Shown piece after piece: positions 16,583-25,145 of a DNA stretch of 29,180 nt (positions are counted from its first letter, which is position 1; each line of letters begins with the position of its first letter). Below the pieces are notes generated by a model, which worked only from the letters and a program-made list of their open reading frames with translations, had not been told where the DNA came from and ran no database searches. The position numbers were made by a program, and so were the translations under genes. The stretch is from L227-5C sp038209275. Its GTDB lineage: Bacteria; Chloroflexota; Chloroflexia; Chloroheliales; Chloroheliaceae. Location of the stretch: positions 1-29,180 of the forward strand of contig JBBQXW010000052.1 of the NCBI GenBank assembly GCA_038209275.1, read 5' to 3'.

Positions 16583-18524
16583 ACACAGTTTCTAAGAAAT
16601 AAAGTCTATCAACTTCTTTGAAATTCTGAGCTAACTTTACATAAAACTTAGATGCGCTAATTGGCACACTCAAGCCATGCTGAAGATGATAGGCCACCAT
16701 TCGGCTGTAGAGCGTGTAGGCACGGCGGTCTGGGGCTGAAAGCGGTAATTCAGCCAGGTAGTCACGTACAAACTGCCACACGCCTTCCTCCGTGCCGGTA
16801 GCCAGCGTGGTTGGCGGCAGGGTTAGCCTGCTAACAGGCTGTTTGTAGGCCGAAATCAATAAATCCTGGTAGACTGCCCCATCCCGAATATCCTGCAAAA
16901 TAGTGGATGAGCCTTTGTCGAGTAGCCCGACGTGGGCGACTATAAACCCGGCAGCCTCCAACGCCTGTTGCACCACATTCCAGATAACCGCTTTGGTATT
17001 ATGAAATTCAATCGTAATCCAGCGCCGGGGCTTCAAAATGCGGTAAAATTCCGCCAGCGCCGCCCTCAACATTTTTTGGTAATAATCGAGGCCAGTGTCG
17101 CGTGTGGTGTTGACCACCAGTTCCAGTTTATCGTTGGTTTTAACCTTTAGCCAGCTTTCCAGTAGCAAATTCATTTCGCTATAAATAATATTAGCGCCAA
17201 AAGGCGGGTCGGTATAAATATAGTCAATTGAATTGTCGGGGATAAGCGGCAGATGATGGCTAGATTGAGTGGAAATAATAGCCTTAGTCTGATAAGCCTT
17301 TTTTCGTTCTTCGGCCTTGCGTAATTTTTTGATTTTGCGGCGCAGACAGCCAAAAATATTGCGCTCCATCCGTACAATCGGCATATACAAATTGCCGGAC
17401 ATCCCGCCGCCGCCGCCAAAATAGCCCTGTCGCTCCGATATTACCGTAAAAATCCCGGTCAGGGCGTAGATACAGGCGTTGCGGAGTGGCGCGGGTACAT
17501 GGGTGCGCGCTTCTTCCATCAGGCTGCTAAAGATAATAAGATTGCGCCGCGATAAAAAGCGGTCTACCCGGTTAATCGCTTTCGCGCCGAGTTGGGCCAG
17601 TTGCGCGGTATACCCTGCCGGGTCTATCGGGTCGGCTGGATACCAGGCTGGAACTTCCATTTGTTCTATTTGGTTTGCCAGCGCCAAATCAAAGGCGGAA
17701 GGCGGGCCAGCCTGCTTGCCGCGACTGACCCAGACCAGCGCTTTTTTCTTGCCTGTCGCCGTCATAATTCGCTCGACCATTCGCACGCTCAGGCTATTGC
17801 CGCAGCCGGGACAGGGGAATTGGCGGCGCGTCTCGACTTTGCCGACGTGTTGAATAACCGCGTGCGGGAAGAAAGGAAATTCGTGGCGACATTTTGGGCA
17901 GCTAAATACATCGCTCCAGATGGCATAATTAAGGCTGCTTTTGTTCCCGGCTTCGTCTTCGGTCTGGTAGAGTGCGCCCAGTTTTTCTTCGACCCGCCCC
18001 AGCATTGCTTCCAGCGCTCCGGCTAACTCATCTGCTCCGAAATAAGTGGTGTTGACCGCGCTGATAAAAGTGGCTACTGGCGAAAGGTCAGCCAGGAGTG
18101 CCGCCCGCCCAGTTTCCAGTGCTGCCACCCCGGTCATGCCACTTCCGCAAAAACCATCAAAAACTATTCCGCCTTCTTCGCAAAAGTGATTTATCAGGGT
18201 ACGGATTATTTCGGGCGGCACTTTGGTATGGTAGGGATGAGCGGCGTAGACCGGGTGGCGTTCCTGGGTGGCAATATCGGCGGCAAAAGGTTCGCGGCAA
18301 TAAGTATCGCTGGCGGCATGGTAAGGCAGGCTAAATTCACTAATAAAATTGCCCACGAAAGGATTAGGGCAAGCGGTGTAGTAAGGCGGACGCGATAGCG
18401 CCAGAATATCCTCGTCCTGCCCTATCGGAAATCCCGGCAAATTGCGTAATCTATCAAGTTCTTCAGTGAAGTTTATAAGATTTTCTGTATCTGTGTATTT
18501 TTGTGGCGAGTTCTTGATGAGCAT
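16578..18524 (-). CDS. DNA methyltransferase with inserted Zn-ribbon (orphan)
   Basis: 648 residues. SAM-binding motif I is DGFCGSGMTG (123-132), followed by a conserved-type acidic residue in LLADLSP. The catalytic motif IV is DPPF (439-442), which indicates an amino (N6-adenine or N4-cytosine) methyltransferase with motif I before IV. Between them lies a Zn-ribbon (C209-x2-C212, C238-x2-C241), as in the Zn-ribbon adenine methylases of COG1743. The YHTKVPPEII segment before motif I is typical. No restriction endonuclease or specificity subunit is adjacent, so it may be an orphan regulatory methylase or part of a system elsewhere. ATG 18524 has a poor SD and is preceded, 12 nt away, by a 13-bp-arm hairpin. 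Confidence 0.88.
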   Translation of the reverse strand: MLIKNSPQKYTDTENLINFTEELDRLRNLPGFPIGQDEDILALSRPPYYTACPNPFVGNFISEFSLPYHAASDTYCREPFAADIATQERHPVYAAHPYHTKVPPEIIRTLINHFCEEGGIVFDGFCGSGMTGVAALETGRAALLADLSPVATFISAVNTTYFGADELAGALEAMLGRVEEKLGALYQTEDEAGNKSSLNYAIWSDVFSCPKCRHEFPFFPHAVIQHVGKVETRRQFPCPGCGNSLSVRMVERIMTATGKKKALVWVSRGKQAGPPSAFDLALANQIEQMEVPAWYPADPIDPAGYTAQLAQLGAKAINRVDRFLSRRNLIIFSSLMEEARTHVPAPLRNACIYALTGIFTVISERQGYFGGGGGMSGNLYMPIVRMERNIFGCLRRKIKKLRKAEERKKAYQTKAIISTQSSHHLPLIPDNSIDYIYTDPPFGANIIYSEMNLLLESWLKVKTNDKLELVVNTTRDTGLDYYQKMLRAALAEFYRILKPRRWITIEFHNTKAVIWNVVQQALEAAGFIVAHVGLLDKGSSTILQDIRDGAVYQDLLISAYKQPVSRLTLPPTTLATGTEEGVWQFVRDYLAELPLSAPDRRAYTLYSRMVAYHLQHGLSVPISASKFYVKLAQNFKEVDRLYFLETVS

Positions 18525-18536
18525 ATTTTTGTAACC

Positions 18537-18571
18537 GTTAGGGATTAAGTGTAAGGCTCTTAATCCCTAAC
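18537..18571. promoter_or_regulatory. Inverted repeat just upstream of the methyltransferase start
   Basis: Perfect 13-bp arms GTTAGGGATTAAG (18537-18549) and CTTAATCCCTAAC (18559-18571) surround a 9-nt loop, 12 nt upstream of the ATG at 18524. Candidate operator or RNA hairpin controlling methylase translation. Confidence 0.5.
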
Positions 18572-18648
18572 TTAGCTTGCGCCCCTTCTAGGGTGGTAAG
18601 TACCCACGCAATAGCATAAACAATTCAGGGCTAAAAAGCAACTGAGTT

Positions 18649-18704
18649 TACAAGATTGGGTGAGCGTCAATTTTTGCAAAAATTGACGCTCACCCTACAA
18701 GATT
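18649..18704. mobile_element. Palindromic repeat element copy 2: 38-bp perfect palindrome with 9-bp direct repeats
   Basis: Positions 18658-18695 are a perfect palindrome beginning GGGTGAGCGTCAATTTTTG. TACAAGATT lies immediately on each side (18649-18657 and 18696-18704), as expected for a target-site duplication. The ends match copy 1 at 15459-15537. Confidence 0.75.
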
Positions 18705-18727
18705 TTCGCTTGCCCGCCTAAAATTAT

Positions 18728-18757
18728 TAGCGATTTGCCCAATCGGGCAAATCGCTA
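18728..18757 (-). terminator. Hairpin terminator after the second parAB operon
   Basis: Perfect 13-bp arms TAGCGATTTGCCC/GGGCAAATCGCTA with a 4-nt loop, 27 nt past the parB2 stop codon. On the minus strand an AT-rich tract containing TTTT follows. Confidence 0.55.
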
Positions 18758-18783
18758 CTACCAGGGTGAAATTTCTGGTTTAA

Positions 18784-19821
18784 TTAAGATTTGAGGCGCT
18801 TAAAACTATTTTCGAGTTCGTCTTCGATGGTGCGGAGCAGTTTGCGGGTGCGTTTGCGCCAGCTATCTTCCTGTGCCAGCAAGGGCAATTCCTGCCGCTT
18901 GAGGTCGCGCACGAAACCATTTACCAGCGTTTCCAGGCTGGCGTACTGGTTTTCCAGCGAAACGAGGGTGCCACGCTTGGCGGCTTGTTTTTTGGGCTTG
19001 CCATTTGCGCCCCACAGTTGTGGGGGAGCTACTTCGCTTTCGCCGCTGCTCTCTTTTTCTTCTTCGGCGACGGAGTGCGACGGTAAATCGAGGCCCACCG
19101 AAGTAACGATAAAGCGGGTTGGGCCGCTTTCGCTATGGCCCAGCGCCAATGCCTGACGCAGCATCTTGGCGCGCATAATTCTATCATCTATTTTTGCGAG
19201 CGCCCTGGCAGTTTCAACTTCCAGCCGTCCGGCCCGCAAAGCTTCCTGTACTTCGGGATATTTCACCAGCAACAATTGGTCGGCGACATATTCCACCGAA
19301 CGAGTGCAGTGCTGGGCCAGTGTTTCCAGCGAATACTTGCCTTCCGCCAGCAATTTTTGAAAAAGCAAGCCTTCTTCGAGTGGCGAGAGCCGATGTTGTA
19401 GAAAATTTTCTTCCAGCGCTAATTCCAGCATGGCTGTGTCATCCAGTTCGCGCACATGCACCGGGATTACTTTTAGTCCGGCGATTTCGGCAGCGCGTAC
19501 CCGTCTCTCGCCAAAGGCAATCTCTATCATGCTACCTTTGCGCCGCCCGACCAGCGCTCCTACAAAGCCCCGCCGTTTAATCGAATCGCTCAACCCGGTC
19601 AAATTATCGCCCGGCGCGGTCAACCGAAAGGTATGAATACTAAAGCGAATCATTTCCAGCGGCACGGCCTCTACCTCTACCGTTTGGGCCGGGGTAATGA
19701 AGGCCGCCAGCCCACTCCGCAACGCCTCTGCGCCGAGTGGTTCAAGCCGGGTCGTCAGATTACTGACCATTGCTTTTAAGGTAGCTTCGTGTCCATTACT
19801 CTCTATATTACTTTCACTCAT
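18784..19821 (-). CDS. parB: ParB-like partition protein (system 2)
   Basis: 345 residues. The ParB/Sulfiredoxin-like N-terminal domain has GERRVRA (104-110) and ALEENFLQHRLSPLEEG (135-151). The HTH follows (YSLETLAQHCTRSVEYVADQLLLVKYPEVQEALRAGRLEVETARALAKI). A long linker and a basic helical end (VRDLKRQELPLLAQEDSWRKRTRKLL) make it larger than ParB1. The two ParBs differ clearly in sequence, so this is a separate system and not a recent duplicate. The start overlaps the parA2 stop by 8 nt. I did not find a parS-like site next to it. Confidence 0.92.
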   Translation of the reverse strand: MSESNIESNGHEATLKAMVSNLTTRLEPLGAEALRSGLAAFITPAQTVEVEAVPLEMIRFSIHTFRLTAPGDNLTGLSDSIKRRGFVGALVGRRKGSMIEIAFGERRVRAAEIAGLKVIPVHVRELDDTAMLELALEENFLQHRLSPLEEGLLFQKLLAEGKYSLETLAQHCTRSVEYVADQLLLVKYPEVQEALRAGRLEVETARALAKIDDRIMRAKMLRQALALGHSESGPTRFIVTSVGLDLPSHSVAEEEKESSGESEVAPPQLWGANGKPKKQAAKRGTLVSLENQYASLETLVNGFVRDLKRQELPLLAQEDSWRKRTRKLLRTIEDELENSFKRLKS

Positions 19822-20614
19822 GCAAACGTTTACCCCTTTCCAGGATTTCCAGCGCCAGCTTTTTGTAGGCCCGCGCTCCCGGTGAACCGGGAGCGTAATA
19901 AAGAATAGGTTTACCTGAGCCTGGCGCTTCCGCCAATTTGGAATTCAGACCAATCTTAGAATTAAAGACCAGTGGCCCGAATAATTCGTTAATTGTTTCC
20001 AGTACCGTCTTCGACAGACTGTAGCGTCCATCGTACAGTGTAATGACTACCCCGCCGATTTGTAATCGTTTGTTTTTATGTTGCACTAATCGGAGCGTTT
20101 TCTGGAGCTGACCGAGCGCGGTAATAGAGAAAATATGGCATTGAAAAGGAATAATTACTTCGGTCGAAGCCATCAGCGCATTTATGGTGAGTAGACTCAG
20201 CGATGGCGGCGGGTCAATCAGGATAAAATCATAATTATCGCGGCAACTTGCCAGCGCTTCGTCTAACAACCATTCTTTGCCGTAATGATTTAGCATGTAG
20301 GCTTCAATGCCGGCTAAATCAATCGAAGCTGGAATTAAATCGAGCTTGCCCGTAGCGCCAAAAGGTGTTTCTAAAAGTATCCCATTTGTTCCGTTGCGTG
20401 GTTCGCGCAGTAAATCTACCACGCTGTGTGTCAGTTCTTCCGCCTTCACCCCTACGCTCAACGACAAATTAGCCTGCGGGTCAAGGTCTACCAGCAAAAC
20501 CCGTTGTTCCATTCCGGCGAGATATGCGCCCACGTTAACTACGGTGGTAGTTTTGCCACAGCCACCTTTTTGTTGTACAAAAGATATTATTCGGGCGGTT
20601 TTTTCGCTCGTCAT
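19814..20614 (-). CDS. parA: ParA partition ATPase (system 2)
   Basis: 266 residues, Soj/ParA type. The deviant Walker A is KGGCGKTT (16-23), A' is LLVDLDPQANLS and the Walker B-like motif is ILIDPPPSLS. There is no N-terminal HTH. It pairs with the overlapping parB2 downstream. Upstream at 20654-20680 lies an imperfect inverted repeat around CTAGCTAG, which may be its operator. Confidence 0.94.
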   Translation of the reverse strand: MTSEKTARIISFVQQKGGCGKTTTVVNVGAYLAGMEQRVLLVDLDPQANLSLSVGVKAEELTHSVVDLLREPRNGTNGILLETPFGATGKLDLIPASIDLAGIEAYMLNHYGKEWLLDEALASCRDNYDFILIDPPPSLSLLTINALMASTEVIIPFQCHIFSITALGQLQKTLRLVQHKNKRLQIGGVVITLYDGRYSLSKTVLETINELFGPLVFNSKIGLNSKLAEAPGSGKPILYYAPGSPGARAYKKLALEILERGKRLHE

Positions 20615-20653
20615 GGTTTGCTCAAATTTAACTAATTTTCCGCTTGCAGATAT

Positions 20654-20680
20654 TAACCCGACCTCTAGCTAGATCGGTTA
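20654..20680. promoter_or_regulatory. Imperfect inverted repeat upstream of parA2
   Basis: TAACCCGA and TCGGTTA surround a CTAGCTAG core, 40 nt upstream of the parA2 ATG. Plausible ParA/ParB operator. I see no other clear element in 20615-20872 except a TATAAT-like sequence on the minus strand at 20758-20763 with a badly spaced TTGACT. Confidence 0.35.
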
Positions 20681-20872
20681 TATAATCTTCTCCTTGCGGT
20701 TAAAGGCAGAATTCTTGTAATATGTTAGCTAAATCAGGGGTAATTCGTTAAGCAGGTATTATATACTGAACTTGCACTTTTGGAAAGTCAACAGCGCGCA
20801 ATACAAAAAATCTCACCACTACCCTATTTTTGGAATTAGTTCAATCCCTTAAAAAAACAGTTTTCAGTCGTT

Positions 20873-21442
20873 CTATTCAAATAAGGCTTTCACCGACAAC
20901 TTAAAACCTGGCAGTACTTCTTCGCCGTCCAGTTCGCCTTGCAGGTTTAATAATTTGGTATCGGGGTCACCGAGGCGGTAGACTGCCACAAACCTTTGCA
21001 AGGTATAAATTGACCAGATTAAGCGTACTTCGGCTTGCTGGTAAACCTCAATCTTGTCCTGTACATCCTGAAAACTATCACTGGGCGACCAGACCTCTAC
21101 CGCCAAATCAGGTGCAACTGGAATCGGCCCGCGAAACTGGTCTGGTGTTCGTCCTGCTGCGACAAAGCAAACATCTGGCTTAAAATAACTCGAACCTTCA
21201 GGTCGCCCAAGCATGGTACTTGCTTCGGCATAGCCTTTGCCTACGGGATTATTGAGCAAATAGCTTTTCAAATAACCAGCCAGATTAAATACAACTTTGC
21301 CATGCTCTCCACTTGTGCCGCCTTTTGGTATTGCTACTAATCTCCCCTTTACTAATTCGTATTCCTCATCATCCTCATCTGGCAAGTCGAGGTTTAGAAA
21401 TTCTTCTACGGTATACAGCTTCTCTTCAATTTCGGTTGTCAT
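20873..21442 (-). CDS. Uma2 family (DUF820) endonuclease-like protein
   Basis: The frame could start at 21538, but the ATG at 21442 fits better: it has AGAGG upstream and begins the conserved part (TEIEEKLYTVEEFLNLDLPDEDDEEYELVKGRLV). The PD-(D/E)xK core pattern of Uma2 is present: FKPDVCFV, then PDLAVEVWSPSDS, then DKIEVYQQAEVRLIWSI. Uma2 proteins are expanded in Chloroflexota and Cyanobacteria; their role is poorly known. 189 residues, the usual length. Confidence 0.9.
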   Translation of the reverse strand: MTTEIEEKLYTVEEFLNLDLPDEDDEEYELVKGRLVAIPKGGTSGEHGKVVFNLAGYLKSYLLNNPVGKGYAEASTMLGRPEGSSYFKPDVCFVAAGRTPDQFRGPIPVAPDLAVEVWSPSDSFQDVQDKIEVYQQAEVRLIWSIYTLQRFVAVYRLGDPDTKLLNLQGELDGEEVLPGFKLSVKALFE

Positions 21443-21506
21443 ATTTCTTCGCCTCTTACCAATGACTGTCTCCCAATAAGTGGGAGTGCCGAAACCAGTA
21501 GCGGTA

Positions 21507-21527
21507 GGGGCTAATTGCATTAGCCCC
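21507..21527 (-). terminator. Hairpin downstream of the VWA gene
   Basis: GGGGCTAAT-TGC-ATTAGCCCC is a perfect 9-bp stem lying between the VWA gene stop (21553) and the preferred Uma2 start (21442). There is no T-run, so it is a weak or attenuating terminator. Confidence 0.4.
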
Positions 21528-21552
21528 ATACTCATCAAGTTAAGAAATAAGC

Positions 21553-24500
21553 CTATTTCTTCCGCTCGTCGTTGGCCCGCTTTTTGGCCCGTAGCAAACG
21601 GCTGGTTAAGTCGCCGTCTTCTTCCTCTGCGGGCGGCGGCGCAGGCTTTGCCGCTTTGGGCGGGGCCGGAGTCGGGTTAATCAACGGCGGGTTGATGGTC
21701 GGCCTGGGCGGAGTAGAAGGCGACGCGGTCGGGTTTATATTTATGGAGGGTGGTCGGCTGATGGGCGCAGAAGGCGGCGGGCCTTTTGGCTCAGAAGTAC
21801 CCGGTTTTGTTACCTCGCCCGAAGAAGACACGGCAGGATTGACCCCGCCAGGAGTGTAGCGATTGACCCGATGTACTGCGCTATTCAGGCGGCTGATACT
21901 GCTCTCCTCTGGCTGCGAACCAATCGCCGGATTTGGCGGGGCTGGACGCACTGGCTGAACTGGTTTGGGTGGCTCAACGTACCGTCCCGGAATGACTTCG
22001 GCAACCGGGTGCGGTGCGCCTGAGCCATGTCCGCCATTCCACGAAATCTCGCCGGGATGAGAAGGTGGCGGCATCCTGTCATAAGTAGTTCCCGGCCCAT
22101 AGTTAGTTGTGGAAGGCGGCGGGTCGGCAACGGCTGTTCTGCCGCCCGATGTAACCCGCTCTTTAGCCGCAAACAGGCGGCTTACTTCTGCCGATGGCAC
22201 ATTGGCGGCGGCGGTTGCAGTCGCCTGGGTTTGCCGTCGCTCCTGTTGGTTCTCGTTAAAGCCCCGCCTTATCGCCGCAATGGATAAATTCACCCGGCGA
22301 ATACCGACATCAAGCGGGAAAAGCAAAATCGCCAGTATTAGTAACCAGGGCCACAAATCCTGACTGCGGGTAGTCCGCGATAAATCGTTCATAAAAGCTT
22401 CTTCGGGGTTAGAAAGCACTTTGCCCCCGGTCAGGGCCGCGATTTCCTGGAGCAAGGCCATGTTTGTGCCAAGCTGCCGATATTCCGGCGAGTATGAGGC
22501 GACTGCCCCGACGGTCTGGCTCAGATTTACGGCTGTACCACTCGCCCCGGTTTTACCGCCCGCATCTACATTCACCAAAAAGCTGCCCGTTCCTTTGGGG
22601 ACAAAATAGCCTTCGTAGTGACCCGGTGCGGTTTGCTTGAGGGTGATTTCTTCTTTATTGCCACTAAGCGAACCGGAAACAATCGAGGCTTTGGCATCCA
22701 GATTGTTCAAATACTGGCTATCCACGCTAAGTGCGTCCGCTTCCACGTAAATGCGGTTGCCGATTACTTTGGTTTGAACTTGCAAACCGCCCGCCTCGTT
22801 TTCGGCAATCGTCCAGCGTACCATCTGCGACCAGAAGCGCGGGAAATCGCTCCAGCCTAGCCAGTTTTTAGCCCAGCGTCCCTTCGCATCACTCGTCCAG
22901 GCCGTCACCCGGCCCAACCCGTATTGCCAGTGGGCCAGTAACGGCTCGTTGCGGCCCGATACCAGTGCCAGGGTAGCAGTCGGTTTTACTCGCGTTCCCA
23001 CATAGCCCAGTAGCTGCGGCATTGCGGTAATGCCCTTGATAATCGGGCTGGGGTTGGCAATTGCTGGCGTGAACGGCTCTTCAATGATGTAGGAGCGCGC
23101 CGCCAGATGCGATTCTTTGGCAAAAATTCGCGGCAAGTTGGTCGGGTCGTTCACAAAGTAGTAGCGTCCACCGCAACGGGCCGCAATGCTTTTGAGCAAA
23201 TTTTCGTTTACATCTTCGCCCAAACCGACGGTGCTGACGGTGATATTGGCTTTGTTTGCATCGGCAATGACTTGCTCATAGTTGATGCCTTCCGAGTCTT
23301 GCCCATCGGTCATTAGAATAATGTGTTTGTTAGCGGCTTTGGCGTTTTTCAAACCTTCGACGGCGGGCAGGAAACCGCTATAGATATTGGTGCCGCCGCC
23401 CGGCGCAATTCGCCCGATGGGGCTGACCAGATTAGCCGGATTTCCGAGTGGGCCGAGCGGCACTTGCCATTGGCCCTGGGTATCAAAGACCACCACGCCG
23501 ACCTGGTCGGTATTACTTAACTGCGTAACCGCAAGATAGGCCGCATCTTTCGCCAGTTCGATTTTGGCGATGCCCGCCGCGCCCGCGCCCGGCCCGTTGT
23601 AGCTATCCGCCATTGAGCCACTGCGGTCAACTACCAGCACCATTGCCACGCTAGGAGTTTGAAGTTTCGAGGGCAATTGCAGTTCTACCGGCAGCATATC
23701 TTCGATGGGCGTGCGGAAGTAACCGCCCAATCCATAGCTTTCTTCGCCGCCGACCATTACCATGCCTTTGCCCAAATCGCGCACGTAGGCTTGCAATACG
23801 TCCATATTATTCTTGGTCAGGCTGCTGGCGGGAACGTTGACCATTATGATGCTATCGTACTGGGTCAAATCGGTCAGGCCGGGGAATTTTTCGGGTGGAA
23901 TGGTAGTGGCATCAATATCTGCTGTCTTGAGGGCGCTTTCCAGATTAGCGGCTTCTTTGTCCGCCGGGTGGCCTTCTACTAGCAAAGCACGCGGTTTGCC
24001 CTTCACCAAACTGTAGGCATTGACCTCGTTATTCTGTTCGAGCGTATCTTTGCCGCCCTGTGGCACAATACGGGCGGTGTAGTTCACAAAACCCTTGCTG
24101 CTGGCTTTGAGCGGCTGCTTGAAGACATTTGAGCCTTTTTGCACCTGTACCGACTCGTCGCTGACGACCTGCCCTTCCTGCAAAATCAAGAGCCGGGCCG
24201 GGCCGGAATAGTTGCTATCTACCGAGACTGAAAGGGTAAATTGTTCGCCCTGCCGTAGGTTGGAAGGGACGTTCAACGCCCCTATCGAGACTTCCGGGCC
24301 ATCCTGTCGGTTTATCGGCACTACCTGAATTTGCACGCCGTTGGCAGCGGCAATTTTGGAGGCGTTGCGTACATCATCAATATTCTCGTTGCCATCGCTG
24401 ACTAAGACGAGGCGGCGCTGGGCATCGCCCGGTAACAGGGCCGTTCCGATACGGACGGCTTCGGCTAAATTGGTGTAGGTGCTGATGGGGCTGCTTTCCA

Positions 24501-24885
24501 GATTTTCCAGGCGCTTGTCGCCACTGACCAGCTTTTCGACCAGGGCATCCTGTCCAAAGACGATGACCCCGCCTTGTTGGTTGTCTTTCATTTTTGCCAT
24601 CGCCGCCCGCGCAAAGGTAATACCCTGCGCTTTGCCGCTCGGCCCAACGCTATCAGAATTATCCAGTAAAAAGACGGTTGCTAACTTATCCGAAGTAATT
24701 TTCAGTTGGGCATCTGCCACCGTCAAAATTAATAGACTTACAATCAAAAAGCGCACCGCAATACTCATACGACGGTTTATGCGCCGTAGCCGGGAAGACG
24801 GATTAGCCCCGCGTGCTATCAGAAAAACTACCGGGAGTAGCAGGAACAAAAACAGAAGTTCAGGATAATTAAAACCTATAGTCAT
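21553..24885 (-). CDS. Membrane protein with two VWA domains and GATase1-like domain
   Basis: The frame opens to 25029, but ATG 24885 is preferred: AAAGG stands ~9 nt upstream and the protein then begins with two membrane helices (PELLFLFLLLPVVFLIA and AVRFLIVSLLILTVADA), as in BatA/BatB-like proteins. Numbered from this start, VWA domain 1 has an intact MIDAS-like DNSDS (75-79). A GATase1-like segment (ALLVEGHPADKEAANLESAL to MVGGEESYGLGGY) spans ~297-390. VWA domain 2 has DRSGS (420-424) and TDGQDSEG. A last helix (LWPWLLILAILLFPLDVGI) precedes a ~200-residue Pro-rich cytoplasmic tail. The order TM-VWA-GATase-VWA-TM is a known uncharacterised membrane family, perhaps a metal-dependent adhesion or chaperone scaffold. 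Confidence 0.9.
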   Translation of the reverse strand: MTIGFNYPELLFLFLLLPVVFLIARGANPSSRLRRINRRMSIAVRFLIVSLLILTVADAQLKITSDKLATVFLLDNSDSVGPSGKAQGITFARAAMAKMKDNQQGGVIVFGQDALVEKLVSGDKRLENLESSPISTYTNLAEAVRIGTALLPGDAQRRLVLVSDGNENIDDVRNASKIAAANGVQIQVVPINRQDGPEVSIGALNVPSNLRQGEQFTLSVSVDSNYSGPARLLILQEGQVVSDESVQVQKGSNVFKQPLKASSKGFVNYTARIVPQGGKDTLEQNNEVNAYSLVKGKPRALLVEGHPADKEAANLESALKTADIDATTIPPEKFPGLTDLTQYDSIIMVNVPASSLTKNNMDVLQAYVRDLGKGMVMVGGEESYGLGGYFRTPIEDMLPVELQLPSKLQTPSVAMVLVVDRSGSMADSYNGPGAGAAGIAKIELAKDAAYLAVTQLSNTDQVGVVVFDTQGQWQVPLGPLGNPANLVSPIGRIAPGGGTNIYSGFLPAVEGLKNAKAANKHIILMTDGQDSEGINYEQVIADANKANITVSTVGLGEDVNENLLKSIAARCGGRYYFVNDPTNLPRIFAKESHLAARSYIIEEPFTPAIANPSPIIKGITAMPQLLGYVGTRVKPTATLALVSGRNEPLLAHWQYGLGRVTAWTSDAKGRWAKNWLGWSDFPRFWSQMVRWTIAENEAGGLQVQTKVIGNRIYVEADALSVDSQYLNNLDAKASIVSGSLSGNKEEITLKQTAPGHYEGYFVPKGTGSFLVNVDAGGKTGASGTAVNLSQTVGAVASYSPEYRQLGTNMALLQEIAALTGGKVLSNPEEAFMNDLSRTTRSQDLWPWLLILAILLFPLDVGIRRVNLSIAAIRRGFNENQQERRQTQATATAAANVPSAEVSRLFAAKERVTSGGRTAVADPPPSTTNYGPGTTYDRMPPPSHPGEISWNGGHGSGAPHPVAEVIPGRYVEPPKPVQPVRPAPPNPAIGSQPEESSISRLNSAVHRVNRYTPGGVNPAVSSSGEVTKPGTSEPKGPPPSAPISRPPSININPTASPSTPPRPTINPPLINPTPAPPKAAKPAPPPAEEEDGDLTSRLLRAKKRANDERKK

Positions 24886-25065
24886 ATATTGAACCTTTCG
24901 GCAAAAAGAAAGGTGGTTAAGCGATGTTAAGCCTGGAAGCAGCAAACCACGATGATTTATTTTAAGTTGAATTGGGCTAATTTCTGGACAGCCAGAACCG
25001 CGCCAGCCCGATTTCACCATTATACACAACCGGCTTTAATTATGCTACCCTAATCGGTTTAGAAG

Positions 25066-25106
25066 TTTAGCTTTTGGTTTTTTTTGCAAAAAAACCAAAA
25101 GCTAAA
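25066..25106 (-). terminator. 41-bp near-perfect palindrome, terminator of the glycosyltransferase gene
   Basis: TTTAGCTTTTGG and CCAAAAGCTAAA flank an eight-T/GC/seven-A centre. The 3' arm gives a long U-run in the transcript of either strand. It lies ~40 nt past the glycosyltransferase stop codon. Confidence 0.6.
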
Positions 25107-25145
25107 GTTATTTGGCTTATTATTTTCCAGCTGTATTTTGGGCAG

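Noticed and set aside
21443..21538. 32-residue N-terminal extension of the Uma2 protein
   Set aside because: It contains the hairpin at 21507-21527 and lies before a better-supported ATG with an SD.
24886..25029. 48-residue N-terminal extension of the VWA protein
   Set aside because: It precedes a good SD and ATG, lacks a signal-like sequence and would place hydrophilic residues before the first membrane helix.
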